Below, one piece after another: positions 1 through 9,611 of a DNA stretch of 11,240 nt. Source of the stretch: an uncultured Porticoccus sp. (GTDB taxonomy: Bacteria; Pseudomonadota; Gammaproteobacteria; Pseudomonadales; Porticoccaceae); contig CATLZI010000046.1 in the NCBI GenBank assembly GCA_950063125.1, forward strand, positions 1 to 11,240. The letters are read 5' to 3'. The stretch's first letter is position 1; the number at the start of each line of letters is the position of its first letter. Both the position numbers and the translations under genes were made by a program. The notes beneath the pieces are model-generated. The model had not been told where the DNA came from and ran no database searches. It was given only the letters and a program-made list of their open reading frames with translations.

Positions 1-1587
1 AACTGGCTCAGGGTAGCGCGCGATCAGGACGCCCGTGCCGGTGTTTTAAAACGACAACAGGCGCTCGAGTCACTGGCCCGTGACCTGTCTGAGTGTCAAT
101 CGATCATTGATGCGCTGTCTGTTGAGAAAAGTACCACAGAGCAGGCATTGCGGGAGCTTGAAGTCAGTCGTGAGAACATTAGCCACGATATGGCTGAGCA
201 GCAGCGCCACTACGCGGAGCTTCGCTCCGTGTTGGCTGCCAACCAGATGCAGGTGGAGCAGTTTGCTGCCCGTCGTACCCGCGCTGAAAATGAGCTCAAT
301 GAAGCATTACAGCAGCAGCAGCTCGAGCAGGAAAATCTCAAAACTGCTCGACAATCCCTGTCAGTTGCCATTGAAATGATGGAGCAGGATACCGTCCAGC
401 GTGAGCAATTGCTCCAGCAACGGGACAGCTTTCGGGCTGAGCTCGATCAGGCGCGGCAGGCTGCCAGACACGACCGCGACCACTGCCATGAACTGGCCAT
501 GCGTGAAAAGTCGGTCAGTACACAGTTGCACGCTGTTCTGGAAGGGATTGAACGTTTGCAGGTACAGGTGGCCCGACTTCAGGAGCGCCGCGAGCAGTTG
601 CATGCGGTATTCAATCAACATGAAGATCCGACACTACAACTTCAGGAAGATCTGGCTGCACAACTGGAACGGCGTCTGACAGTGGAGAGAGAGCTTACTA
701 CTGCGAGACAGGCACTGGAAACGATCGAAGAGCAGATGCGCGAAACCGAAAAACGGCGTAGCCAACTGGAGCAGCAGATACAAACAGAACGGGTGGAGCT
801 GGAACAGCATCGGCTTTCCGCCCAGGATCTGGCTACTCGCAGTAAAACGATTGCGGAACAAATCAGTGAGCACCGTTTTGATCTGGATAGTCTGTTGGCG
901 GCACTGCCGGAAGATGCGGATCTCTCCCAATGGGAGGAGGAGTTGGAACGGCTGGCCAACCGCATTCAGCGGCTGGGTCCGATCAATCTCGCAGCAGTTG
1001 ATGAGTTCAAGCTGGAGTCGGAACGGAAAACGTACCTGGATGCCCAAAACGCCGAGCTTGAGGAAGCGCTGCAGACGCTTGAGGATGCGATCCGAAAAAT
1101 TGACAGGGAAACCCGTACCCGTTTCAGGGAGACCTTTGATCTGATCAACAGCTCCCTGCAGGAACTGTTCCCTAAATTATTTGGTGGCGGCCACGCTTAT
1201 CTGGAATTGACGGGCGATGATCTGCTGGATACTGGCGTTACGATTATGGCGCGACCACCGGGTAAGAAAAATACCACCATTCACCTGCTGTCGGGTGGCG
1301 AAAAAGCCATGACAGCTATTGCATTGGTGTTTTCTATTTTTGAGTTGAACCCTGCGCCTTTTTGTATGCTTGATGAGGTGGATGCACCGTTGGATGATGC
1401 GAATGTTGGGCGCTATGCCAGAATGGTGGAAGAAATGTCTGCCAGAGTGCAATTTATTTACATTTCCCATAACAAGATTGCCATGGAAATGGCCAATCAG
1501 TTGATGGGGGTTACCATGCACGAACCAGGCGTGTCACGCTTGGTCAGTGTGGATGTTAATCAGGCCGTGGAGTTGGCGGAAGCCTAG
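1..1587 (+). CDS. smc: Chromosome segregation ATPase Smc, C-terminal half (5' end outside window)
   Basis: Smc is the ATPase of the bacterial condensin complex that compacts and separates chromosomes. The reading frame is open from base 1, so the N-terminal head, Walker A and most of the hinge lie upstream; 528 residues are seen. The first residues (NWLRVARDQ) look like the hinge exit. A Glu/Gln/Arg-rich antiparallel coiled coil follows to about base 940. The conserved [13 protein letters not shown] segment at about 972-1010 leads into the C-terminal head. The ABC signature LLSGGEKAM is at 1285-1311, Walker B plus catalytic Glu ([13 protein letters not shown]) at 1366-1404, and the H-loop region (FIYISHNK) near 1453-1476. 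The head is intact and ends at TAG. A TTG at 148 is only an internal codon, not a start. The gene lies 109 bp upstream of zipA, the usual gammaproteobacterial order. Confidence 0.97.
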   Translation, partial: NWLRVARDQDARAGVLKRQQALESLARDLSECQSIIDALSVEKSTTEQALRELEVSRENISHDMAEQQRHYAELRSVLAANQMQVEQFAARRTRAENELNEALQQQQLEQENLKTARQSLSVAIEMMEQDTVQREQLLQQRDSFRAELDQARQAARHDRDHCHELAMREKSVSTQLHAVLEGIERLQVQVARLQERREQLHAVFNQHEDPTLQLQEDLAAQLERRLTVERELTTARQALETIEEQMRETEKRRSQLEQQIQTERVELEQHRLSAQDLATRSKTIAEQISEHRFDLDSLLAALPEDADLSQWEEELERLANRIQRLGPINLAAVDEFKLESERKTYLDAQNAELEEALQTLEDAIRKIDRETRTRFRETFDLINSSLQELFPKLFGGGHAYLELTGDDLLDTGVTIMARPPGKKNTTIHLLSGGEKAMTAIALVFSIFELNPAPFCMLDEVDAPLDDANVGRYARMVEEMSARVQFIYISHNKIAMEMANQLMGVTMHEPGVSRLVSVDVNQAVELAEA

Positions 1588-1620
1588 GGCCTGTTAACAG
1601 GCCCCGGTAAATTACCCCGG
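1587..1620. repeat. Perfect 18-bp palindrome plus second small inverted repeat after smc
   Basis: GGGCCTGTTAACAGGCCC at 1587-1604 is a perfect palindrome that begins on the last base of the smc stop codon. It is followed by GGTAA-A-TTACC (1606-1616). Either could fold in RNA or act as a protein-binding site. There is no T tract directly after them, so a classical rho-independent terminator is not supported. The function is unknown. Confidence 0.6.
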
Positions 1621-1660
1621 TTGGCCAGAAGACCATTGCTGTTGCCACAGGGTTATTAAA

Positions 1661-1678
1661 TTCGCAAAGCGAAATTTT
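1661..1678 (+). terminator. Weak terminator-like hairpin between smc and zipA
   Basis: TTCGC-AAA-GCGAA (1661-1673) can form a 5-bp stem and is followed by ATTTT. The stem is short and the T run is only four bases, so termination is doubtful. It ends shortly before the zipA ribosome-binding site and could equally be chance. Confidence 0.2.
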
Positions 1679-1696
1679 GACAGGATAAAAAAGACG

Positions 1697-4698
<3,002 letters not shown>

Positions 4699-4774
4699 CA
4701 AACAATTCCACTGTTCCCTGAATGGCTGCTTTGTGAGCTTTTAAAGGCACTTTTTCTGACTGTTTGTATCGCAA

Positions 4775-6016
4775 ATGACTGACAACCCTAACGCCTTGAC
4801 GGAGAGTCCGACCGGCAGCTTTCGTTTTTACCTGCAGGGTATGGGCGTGAGTTCCTTTGCGCACGGTTTGCAAATCGTGCTGTTTCCCTGGCTGTTGGTC
4901 GGCGTTTTGAATGAACCGGCCGAGCGTGTTGGTATCGCGCAGATGGCCCTGATGCTGCCACAGCTGTTATTTGTATTGTGGGGTGGTGTCATGTCGGATA
5001 ATCGCCACCCCGGACAGCACCTGTTTCGGCTTTATCTGCTCTATAACCTGCCTTGTCTTTTGCTGATGGGAACACTGTGGTCAGGGCAGCTATCTTTCAG
5101 TGTGATGCTGCTCTACGGGGTCTGTTTTGGCACCATCACCGCGTTTGTGCAGCCCGCCAGGGAAAGTCTGTTGTCGCGTGTTGTTGACAGTCAGTTGCAA
5201 CAGGCTGTCGCGAGGGCTTCTTTTGTGCAGTTTACTGCCCAAAGTGCCGGCATTCTGCTGGCTGGCTATATGGATCGTATCGGCCTGTTGCCATTGATTG
5301 CTCTTCAACTGGTAATGCTGACCACTTCCGGCTGGTTGCTGCGAAACAGTCTCGGTTACTTGCCTGAGAGCAGTATGGGTCGCCGCGGTTCTACCTGGGT
5401 GGACATGATGTCCGGCTTGAAACTGGTTTGGCATCACCGGCGGTTATTTCAGTTGATGATGGTGGTTGCGGCAACCGGTTTTCTCGGTTTTGGGCTCTAT
5501 CTTGTTGCCATGCCCCTGTTGACCCGTGAGGTTTACCAGCAGGGGGCGTCCTTTTTTGCGTCCATCCAGTTTACCTTTATGTTGGGTGTGATCATTGCCA
5601 ATGTGATTATTATTCGACTGGTGGGGCGGTTCAGACAGCCCGGCAGAGTGCTGTTGGCCAGTTTGCTGATACGTGGACTATTTCTGATCATCATCGCCCT
5701 TCACCCGCCCGTCTGGCTATTATTTTTACTGGTGTTGCTGTGGGGTGGCGCCTCGGGGGTTGCAATGATGCTGGGCCGCTCTCTAACCCATGAGGAGTCA
5801 CCCCAGAAGTATCGGGCAAGGGTAGTCTCTGTTTACCAGTTATCGCTGTTTGGTGCTGCGACAGTCGGTGCGTGGCTCAGCGGTCATGCTATTGCCTCCG
5901 TGGGGGTGCTGGCAGCCATTGGTACGTTGGGTGCATTGACCGTGGCGGCGGCGTTAGTCGCCATTAAATTCAGTGATCTCTGGAAACCATTGCCCAACGA
6001 CTCCCGGGAATGCTGA
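4775..6016 (+). CDS. MFS transporter, 12 membrane helices, MFS_3/EntS-like type
   Basis: This is a 413-residue inner-membrane transporter, probably a proton-coupled exporter; the substrate cannot be told from sequence. About 12 hydrophobic helices can be placed (near 24-46, 53-74, 86-104, 106-124, 150-166, 170-190, 226-248, 260-281, 291-309, 312-333, 352-372 and 377-397). Loop 2-3 has GGVMSDNRHPGQ, a degenerate form of MFS motif A. The segment FVQPARESLLSRVVDSQ followed by a QSAG helix resembles the MFS_3 (enterobactin exporter EntS-like) family. The ATG at 4775 leaves a 22-residue polar/amphipathic tail before helix 1; no clear Shine-Dalgarno precedes it. It lies 76 bp after ligA with no clear terminator, so read-through from ligA is possible. 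Its stop sits in an inverted repeat shared with the convergent methyltransferase. Confidence 0.88.
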   Translation: MTDNPNALTESPTGSFRFYLQGMGVSSFAHGLQIVLFPWLLVGVLNEPAERVGIAQMALMLPQLLFVLWGGVMSDNRHPGQHLFRLYLLYNLPCLLLMGTLWSGQLSFSVMLLYGVCFGTITAFVQPARESLLSRVVDSQLQQAVARASFVQFTAQSAGILLAGYMDRIGLLPLIALQLVMLTTSGWLLRNSLGYLPESSMGRRGSTWVDMMSGLKLVWHHRRLFQLMMVVAATGFLGFGLYLVAMPLLTREVYQQGASFFASIQFTFMLGVIIANVIIIRLVGRFRQPGRVLLASLLIRGLFLIIIALHPPVWLLFLLVLLWGGASGVAMMLGRSLTHEESPQKYRARVVSVYQLSLFGAATVGAWLSGHAIASVGVLAAIGTLGALTVAAALVAIKFSDLWKPLPNDSREC

Positions 6017-6036
6017 TCGGTTCAGCAGGATTCCCG
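6005..6036. terminator. Interrupted inverted repeat over two convergent stop codons, probable bidirectional hairpin
   Basis: CGGGAAT (6005-6011) pairs with ATTCCCG (6030-6036). GCTGA (6012-6016) pairs with TCAGC (6022-6026). The loop is TCGGT and AGG (6027-6029) forms a three-base bulge. The stem is 12 bp and GC-containing. The TGA of the MFS gene and the TGA of the methyltransferase gene form opposite sides of the stem. No long T tract follows on either strand. A bidirectional end for the two convergent transcripts is the likely role, though it is not a textbook intrinsic terminator. Confidence 0.5.
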
Positions 6037-6744
6037 AAAAGCCAGCAGGGCTGCAGTGACTGCCACATTCAGTGATTCCACACCATTGTGCATGGGAATC
6101 CGAAGGTGGGCTGTGCAGCAGTCGTTGACAGTTTTTGACACCCCTTCTGTTTCATTGCCCAGCACATAAATGACTGGTGTTTTCGGTCGGAAATCAGTGA
6201 GTGTGTTTTCTCCGTGGGAGGACAGGGCGCAGCAGGTGACGCCCCGTTGCTTGAGTGCCTCAAGCGCCTCTGCCAGATTGTCGCAGTGAATCAGTCTGCT
6301 CTTGAACAGTGTTCCCGCGCTGGCCTTTATGACCAGCGGAGAAATGGCGGCAATACCCTGGGCGGGTAACAGTAGACCGTGGCAGGGGCTGGCGGTTACC
6401 GAACGGATAATCATGCCGAGATTTTGTGGATTGGTGATCCCGTCCAGCGCAATCAGGCTGTAATTGCCCGCTGGTGGTTTGGTGAGAAAGTCTTCCAGTA
6501 ACAGGTGGTTGGGGCAAGCCAGATCCGCTGCCACGCCCTGATCCTGCTTGCCGTTGCGAGAAATACGCGACAGCGCCTGACGGCTGTGAAACCTTATCTC
6601 CACACCCCGAACTTCGGCCAGTTTCATGATCTGGGCAATGATACCCCCCGTCTGATTGGACTCGGCAAGGTGGAGCCGGTAGCAGGGAATGTTATGGTCT
6701 TCGAGTGCTTCGAGCACCGGCTTGCGTCCATAGATGGTGAGCAT
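6022..6744 (-). CDS. SpoU/TrmH-family RNA 2'-O-ribose methyltransferase (RlmB-like)
   Basis: SpoU enzymes transfer methyl from S-adenosylmethionine to a ribose 2'-OH in rRNA or tRNA, using a knotted SPOUT fold. From the ATG at 6744 the protein has 240 residues, close to RlmB (about 243). It begins with the substrate-binding domain (MLTIYGRKPVLEAL). Motif 1 LDGITNPQNLGMIIRS is at about 100-115, motif 2 YVLGNETEGVS at 193-203 and motif 3 IPMHNGVESLNVAV at 216-229, with N108, R114, E198/E200 and N226 in place. The frame extends upstream to an ATG at 6813 and a TTG at 6822, but neither has a ribosome-binding site and both lie at or upstream of a -10-like hexamer on this strand, so I prefer 6744. 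Motif 2 differs from the usual RlmB GAEGEG, so the target (23S G2251 or another site) is uncertain. It is divergent from the DksA-like gene. Confidence 0.9.
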   Translation of the reverse strand: MLTIYGRKPVLEALEDHNIPCYRLHLAESNQTGGIIAQIMKLAEVRGVEIRFHSRQALSRISRNGKQDQGVAADLACPNHLLLEDFLTKPPAGNYSLIALDGITNPQNLGMIIRSVTASPCHGLLLPAQGIAAISPLVIKASAGTLFKSRLIHCDNLAEALEALKQRGVTCCALSSHGENTLTDFRPKTPVIYVLGNETEGVSKTVNDCCTAHLRIPMHNGVESLNVAVTAALLAFRESC

Positions 6745-6793
6745 TTTGTCAAAGAAACGCTTTCGCTCGAGATACTCGCCCCTTTGGGCGGGC

Positions 6794-6805
6794 GCATTAT
6801 AATGC
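6794..6805. promoter_or_regulatory. Palindromic -10 element between methyltransferase and DksA-like genes
   Basis: GCATTATAATGC is a perfect 12-bp palindrome that contains TATAAT on the + strand (6798-6803) and on the - strand (6801-6796). Initiation about 7 bases downstream would give leaders of about 44 bases to the + strand ATG at 6854 and about 45 bases to the - strand ATG at 6744. On the - strand a partial -35 (TTGCAC, 6822-6817) has a short 15-bp spacer; no good -35 is seen on the + strand. This is a promoter prediction from sequence only. Confidence 0.5.
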
Positions 6806-6853
6806 TGTGTCATTGTGTGCAACCCGAAACCGATAAACCCGTATTATAAGCCT

Positions 6854-7219
6854 ATGCAGAAGCTAACCAATAAACAGTTAGATCATTTTAGGGATATGCT
6901 GGAACGCTTGCGGATCGAGCTCCGTGAATCGCTGGATCTATCCTCAGATGCGAGCCGAACCGTGGCCCTCGACCAGACCATGGTCGGCAGATTATCGAGA
7001 ATGGATGCAATGCAACAGCAGCAGATGTCCCATGCCAGTAGAGCTGCTTATCGCAAGCGCCTGGTGGCAGTAGAGCAAGCTTTGCGGTTACTGGATGACG
7101 GGGAATACGGTTGGTGTGAGCAATGCGGCGAGCTGATTGATACCCGGCGGCTTGAGATAAAACCTGAATCGGCTCGCTGTATTGGTTGTCAGCAGCGCAG
7201 TGAAACCGGGGAAACCTGA
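6854..7219 (+). CDS. DksA/TraR-family zinc-finger regulator
   Basis: Members of this family bind the secondary channel of RNA polymerase, often with ppGpp, and alter promoter choice. The product has 121 residues. An N-terminal helical/coiled-coil region carries ALDQTMVGRLSRMDAMQQQQ at residues 38-57; the D51-A52 pair may correspond to the acidic tip of the DksA coiled coil. A C4 zinc finger follows with C88, C91, C109 and C112 (CEQC-x17-CIGC). It is shorter than classical DksA (about 151 residues), so it is probably a paralogue rather than the main DksA. The ATG at 6854 was chosen over an in-frame GTG at 6815, because the GTG extension is poorly conserved in character and overlaps the divergent promoter region. 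No strong Shine-Dalgarno is visible. It is convergent with pdxJ, with 30 bases between the two stops. Confidence 0.88.
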   Translation: MQKLTNKQLDHFRDMLERLRIELRESLDLSSDASRTVALDQTMVGRLSRMDAMQQQQMSHASRAAYRKRLVAVEQALRLLDDGEYGWCEQCGELIDTRRLEIKPESARCIGCQQRSETGET

Positions 7220-7225
7220 TGCCGC

Positions 7226-7257
7226 AAAGTTCGTTAACTGAAAAGTTCGTTAACTGA
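7226..7257. repeat. Perfect 16-bp tandem duplication at the dksA-like/pdxJ junction
   Basis: AAAGTTCGTTAACTGA occurs at 7226-7241 and again, directly abutting, at 7242-7257. The second copy contains the last codon and the stop codon of pdxJ (TAA at 7252-7250 on the - strand); the first copy is intergenic. It looks like a recent replication-slippage duplication, or two copies of a short site. No terminator hairpin is evident. Confidence 0.85.
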
Positions 7258-8032
7258 TTTCTTGCGGATTTGTCGCCGATTCAAGAATGGCTTTGTAGGC
7301 TTTGACAGTTTCTGCCAGCCCCAGAGTAATCGCGTCTACAATCAGCGCGTGACCGATTGAGACTTCTTTCAGACCGGGAATCGTCGAGAATCTGGGCAGG
7401 TTGTGCAGGTTGAGGTCGTGTCCGGCATTGACGCCGAGGCCGAGTTCCGAGGCCAGTAGCGCCGCCCGTCGGTGCTGTTGATACAGGTTTTCCAGTGTAT
7501 CCGGGCCACTGTTCCAGGCTGCAGCATAGGGGCCGGTATACAGCTCGATGCGGTCCGCACCGAGCTGTTTTGCCAACTCAATCTGTTCGGGGATGGGATC
7601 CATAAACAGGCTTACCCGGATCTTGAGAGACTTCAATTTTTCGATAATCGGTAATAGTTTGTCTGCTGTTTTGGTCAGATCAAAACCGTGATCGGAGGTG
7701 AGTTGGTGATCCGTATCCGGCACCAGTGTGCACTGGTCGGGCAGCGCCGCTTCTGCCAGTGAAGTCAGGCCCGGGTAGCTGCCCCTCTGCGCTGCAAACG
7801 GATTGCCCTCAACATTGAATTCTATGTCAGGTAATGGTTTGAGGAGCTCGGCCAGTTGCAATACATCGCCGGGTCGGACATGGCGCTGGTCCGGTCTGGG
7901 GTGCACCGTGATGCCATTTGCGCCATGGCTGATACAGGCCCTGGCATGTTCGATCAGATCCGGGTAGTTCCCTTCACGGGAGTTGCGAATCAGGGCGATT
8001 TTATTGAGGTTGACGCTGAGAGCGATGCTCAT
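7250..8032 (-). CDS. pdxJ: Pyridoxine 5'-phosphate synthase PdxJ (divergent type)
   Basis: PdxJ condenses 1-deoxyxylulose 5-phosphate with 3-amino-2-oxopropyl phosphate to make pyridoxine 5'-phosphate in the DXP-dependent vitamin B6 pathway (cytoplasm). The 260-residue TIM-barrel protein has LSVNLNKIALIRNSR at about 5-19 and TVHPRPDQRH at 42-51 (catalytic H44, with R46 and H51). It also has LVPD at 103-106, SLFMDPIPEQ at 141-150, ELYTGPYA at 163-170, VNAGHDLNLHNL at 201-212 (H205) and VSIGHALI at 224-231. The E. coli enzyme has Asp-His in the first motif where this one has Asn-Lys, and the whole motif set resembles the Bacteroidetes version. In most gammaproteobacteria pdxJ follows recO; here it is the last gene of an operon, 3 bp after the cyclophilin gene. 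It may be a replacement or an extra copy. Confidence 0.93.
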   Translation of the reverse strand: MSIALSVNLNKIALIRNSREGNYPDLIEHARACISHGANGITVHPRPDQRHVRPGDVLQLAELLKPLPDIEFNVEGNPFAAQRGSYPGLTSLAEAALPDQCTLVPDTDHQLTSDHGFDLTKTADKLLPIIEKLKSLKIRVSLFMDPIPEQIELAKQLGADRIELYTGPYAAAWNSGPDTLENLYQQHRRAALLASELGLGVNAGHDLNLHNLPRFSTIPGLKEVSIGHALIVDAITLGLAETVKAYKAILESATNPQEIS

Positions 8033-8035
8033 GTT

Positions 8036-8605
8036 TTATTGGGCATCCAGCAGGGTTGCTTCAATAATCCGCACTGGTTGCCTCGGGACATCATCATGGG
8101 GGCCTGACTTCCCGACCGGGACACGGGCAATTTTGTCTACCACCTCCATGCCTTTGGTCACTTTTCCAAATACCGCATAACCGGGGTTCTGCGGGGTTTT
8201 ATCCAGATTCCAGTTGTCGTCAAGGTTGATAAAAAACTGCGCCCTGGCGCTATTGGGGTCGGATGTTCTCGCCATAGCTACCGTGCCCCTGTGATTTTTG
8301 AGTCCATTATAGGACTCATTTTTGATCGGTTTGCTGCCGGGTTCTCTGGGGCTCATGTACTCATTGAAGCCGCCAGCCTGAATCATGAAACCCTGTATGA
8401 CCCGGTGAAAAATCAGGCCGTCATAATGTTTGTTTTTCAGGAGTTGGACGAAGTTGGCGACGGTCGTTGGTGATTTTTGTGGGTCCAGTACCAGCTGAAT
8501 ATCGCCCATGCTGGTTTTTAGCAGTACCTGCACGGGTTCACTGGAGGCTGCAAAAGTGGCCATTGTACTTAACAGTAATATCGCTGCTGCGATGAGGTGT
8601 TTCAT
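8036..8605 (-). CDS. ppiA: Periplasmic peptidyl-prolyl cis-trans isomerase, cyclophilin type
   Basis: This enzyme isomerises X-Pro bonds and helps proteins fold in the periplasm. The 189-residue precursor starts with a signal peptide (MKHLIAAAILLLSTMATFA, cleavage near residue 19/20), which marks it as PpiA rather than cytoplasmic PpiB. The cyclophilin core is intact: FHRVIQGFMIQAGG at 66-79 with catalytic R68, F73 and Q76; PIKNESYNGLKNHRGTVAMART at about 93-114; RAQFFIN at 121-127; PGYAVFGKVTKGMEVVDKI at about 141-159. It closely matches E. coli PpiA as I recall it. The start is 4 bp downstream of the SH3-gene stop and the stop is 3 bp before pdxJ, so it lies inside an operon. Confidence 0.94.
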   Translation of the reverse strand: MKHLIAAAILLLSTMATFAASSEPVQVLLKTSMGDIQLVLDPQKSPTTVANFVQLLKNKHYDGLIFHRVIQGFMIQAGGFNEYMSPREPGSKPIKNESYNGLKNHRGTVAMARTSDPNSARAQFFINLDDNWNLDKTPQNPGYAVFGKVTKGMEVVDKIARVPVGKSGPHDDVPRQPVRIIEATLLDAQ

Positions 8606-8609
8606 AGGT

Positions 8610-9281
8610 TTATCCCCACTCCGAGAATCGTTTGCGTCTTTTTAACCTGGGCAGAATGACGGTTAGCATCGATCCCATAAGTACCGCGAGGGCGCCATAC
8701 AGGAACCAGGTGTTTCTTTCGCTGCTCTCCAGTTGATGATTGGCTGCTTTCAGTACATCGATTTCATTTTGCAATATCCCGTTGCGCTCCGGCAGTTCCT
8801 GGTTCTGTTCATTCATCGAAATGGCATTGGCAGACATTTTCTTGATAGACGATAGTTCGCTGCTCACTTCATCATTCGTTTCTTTGAGGTGATCAAGCTC
8901 GGACAGCGATTGGGCGTTCTCTTCCTCCAGCTGTTCCAGTTTTTCTGTCAGTTGCTGAACTTTTTTCTCGGCTGTGGCCAGTTGGGTTCCCATGCGTTCA
9001 AGCAGGTCGCGGGCAACAGGCTTTTTCTGTAGATATTGCGATGGCATCCAGCCATCAAGTCCACTTGCCGTAGTGACATGTGTCCAGCCTTTCCCATTAG
9101 TTTCCACCAAGGTCATCGCAGTGCCGCTTTTAATGCCACGATGCAGGATGGCACACCCCGCACAGGGTGAGGATCGCAATGGAACTGTATATTCGTCAGA
9201 GACATAAATTGTCTCCGCACTGACCGGACTTGCGAGCAGTACTAATACTGCCATTGAAAATAGTCGCATGGCTTTAAGCAT
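8610..9281 (-). CDS. SH3b domain protein with coiled coil and C-terminal membrane anchor (YgiM/TIGR04211 type)
   Basis: This is a probable periplasmic protein held in the inner membrane by its C-terminus; the function is poorly known, and bacterial SH3 domains often bind cell wall. From the ATG at 9281 it has 223 residues. A signal peptide ends at about A22 (SPVSA/ET). The SH3b domain occupies about 24-88 (YVSDEYTVPLRSSP, GIKSGTAMTLVE, GWTHV, GLDGWMPSQYL). A long coiled coil runs from about 92 to 188. A membrane helix lies at 191-210 with a basic tail (KRRKR). An in-frame TTG at 9311 overlaps the upstream yciI-like stop, but the ATG at 9281 gives a normal-length signal peptide and has a weak AGAG upstream, so I chose it. 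The SH3b domain carries a Cys-Ala-Gly-Cys pair (C40, C43). It is an operon member. Confidence 0.9.
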   Translation of the reverse strand: MLKAMRLFSMAVLVLLASPVSAETIYVSDEYTVPLRSSPCAGCAILHRGIKSGTAMTLVETNGKGWTHVTTASGLDGWMPSQYLQKKPVARDLLERMGTQLATAEKKVQQLTEKLEQLEEENAQSLSELDHLKETNDEVSSELSSIKKMSANAISMNEQNQELPERNGILQNEIDVLKAANHQLESSERNTWFLYGALAVLMGSMLTVILPRLKRRKRFSEWG

Positions 9282-9307
9282 AAATATCTCTAATGGCTGT
9301 GATGAGT

Positions 9308-9607
9308 TCAAGGCAGTACCTTTTTAAATGGTTTGACCAAAACGTTGGCATAGACCCCAGCACTGTTGTATGGGTCGGCATCGGCCCATTTTGTTGCAGC
9401 TTCCAGTGATTCAAATTCTGCTACGATCAGGCTGCCGGAAAAGCCCGCTTCGCCGGGGTTTTCGTTGTCTACAGCAGGGTGAGGCCCTGCAAGCAGTAAC
9501 CTCCCTGCCATTTTCAGGTCTTCCAGTCTTGCCAGGTGGGCGGGTCTGGAAGCCAGTCGCAGTTCCAGGCTGTTTGCTACATCCTGGCTGATAATGGCAT
9601 ACCACAT
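9308..9607 (-). CDS. YciI family protein
   Basis: This is a small cytoplasmic protein of the dimeric ferredoxin-like YciI/YCII fold. Conserved His and Asp suggest an enzyme, but the reaction is unknown for most members. At 99 residues it has the usual length. Family features visible are [10 protein letters not shown] at the start, [15 protein letters not shown] (H24), [41 protein letters not shown] (D76, D78) and the C-terminal KPFKKVLP. The ATG at 9607 follows a GGGAAG about 7-8 bases upstream, within the end of the preceding gene. It lies 4 bp after the VC0807-type membrane gene, a pairing also familiar from other gammaproteobacteria near yciB-type genes. Confidence 0.93.
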   Translation of the reverse strand: MWYAIISQDVANSLELRLASRPAHLARLEDLKMAGRLLLAGPHPAVDNENPGEAGFSGSLIVAEFESLEAATKWADADPYNSAGVYANVLVKPFKKVLP

Positions 9608-9611
9608 AGGG

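Noticed and set aside
634..1047. 137-codon open frame on the - strand inside smc
   Set aside because: It is antisense to the Smc coiled coil; its composition reflects the reverse complement of Glu/Gln-rich codons.
148..1587. TTG at 148 as the start of a separate gene
   Set aside because: The frame is open to base 1 and upstream residues continue the Smc hinge and coiled coil, so this is an internal codon of a gene cut by the window.
1677..1682. TTGACA just before zipA as a -35 box
   Set aside because: It lies only about 15 bases before the zipA ATG, so its -10 would fall inside the coding region.
6815..6853. GTG at 6815 as the start of the DksA-like protein
   Set aside because: The extension lies on the predicted leader next to the divergent -10, has no ribosome-binding site and adds no family sequence; the ATG at 6854 fits better.
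9282..9311. TTG at 9311 as the start of the SH3 protein
   Set aside because: It would add ten polar residues before an otherwise normal signal peptide; the ATG at 9281 is preferred, although the TTGA overlap with the upstream stop keeps the alternative possible.
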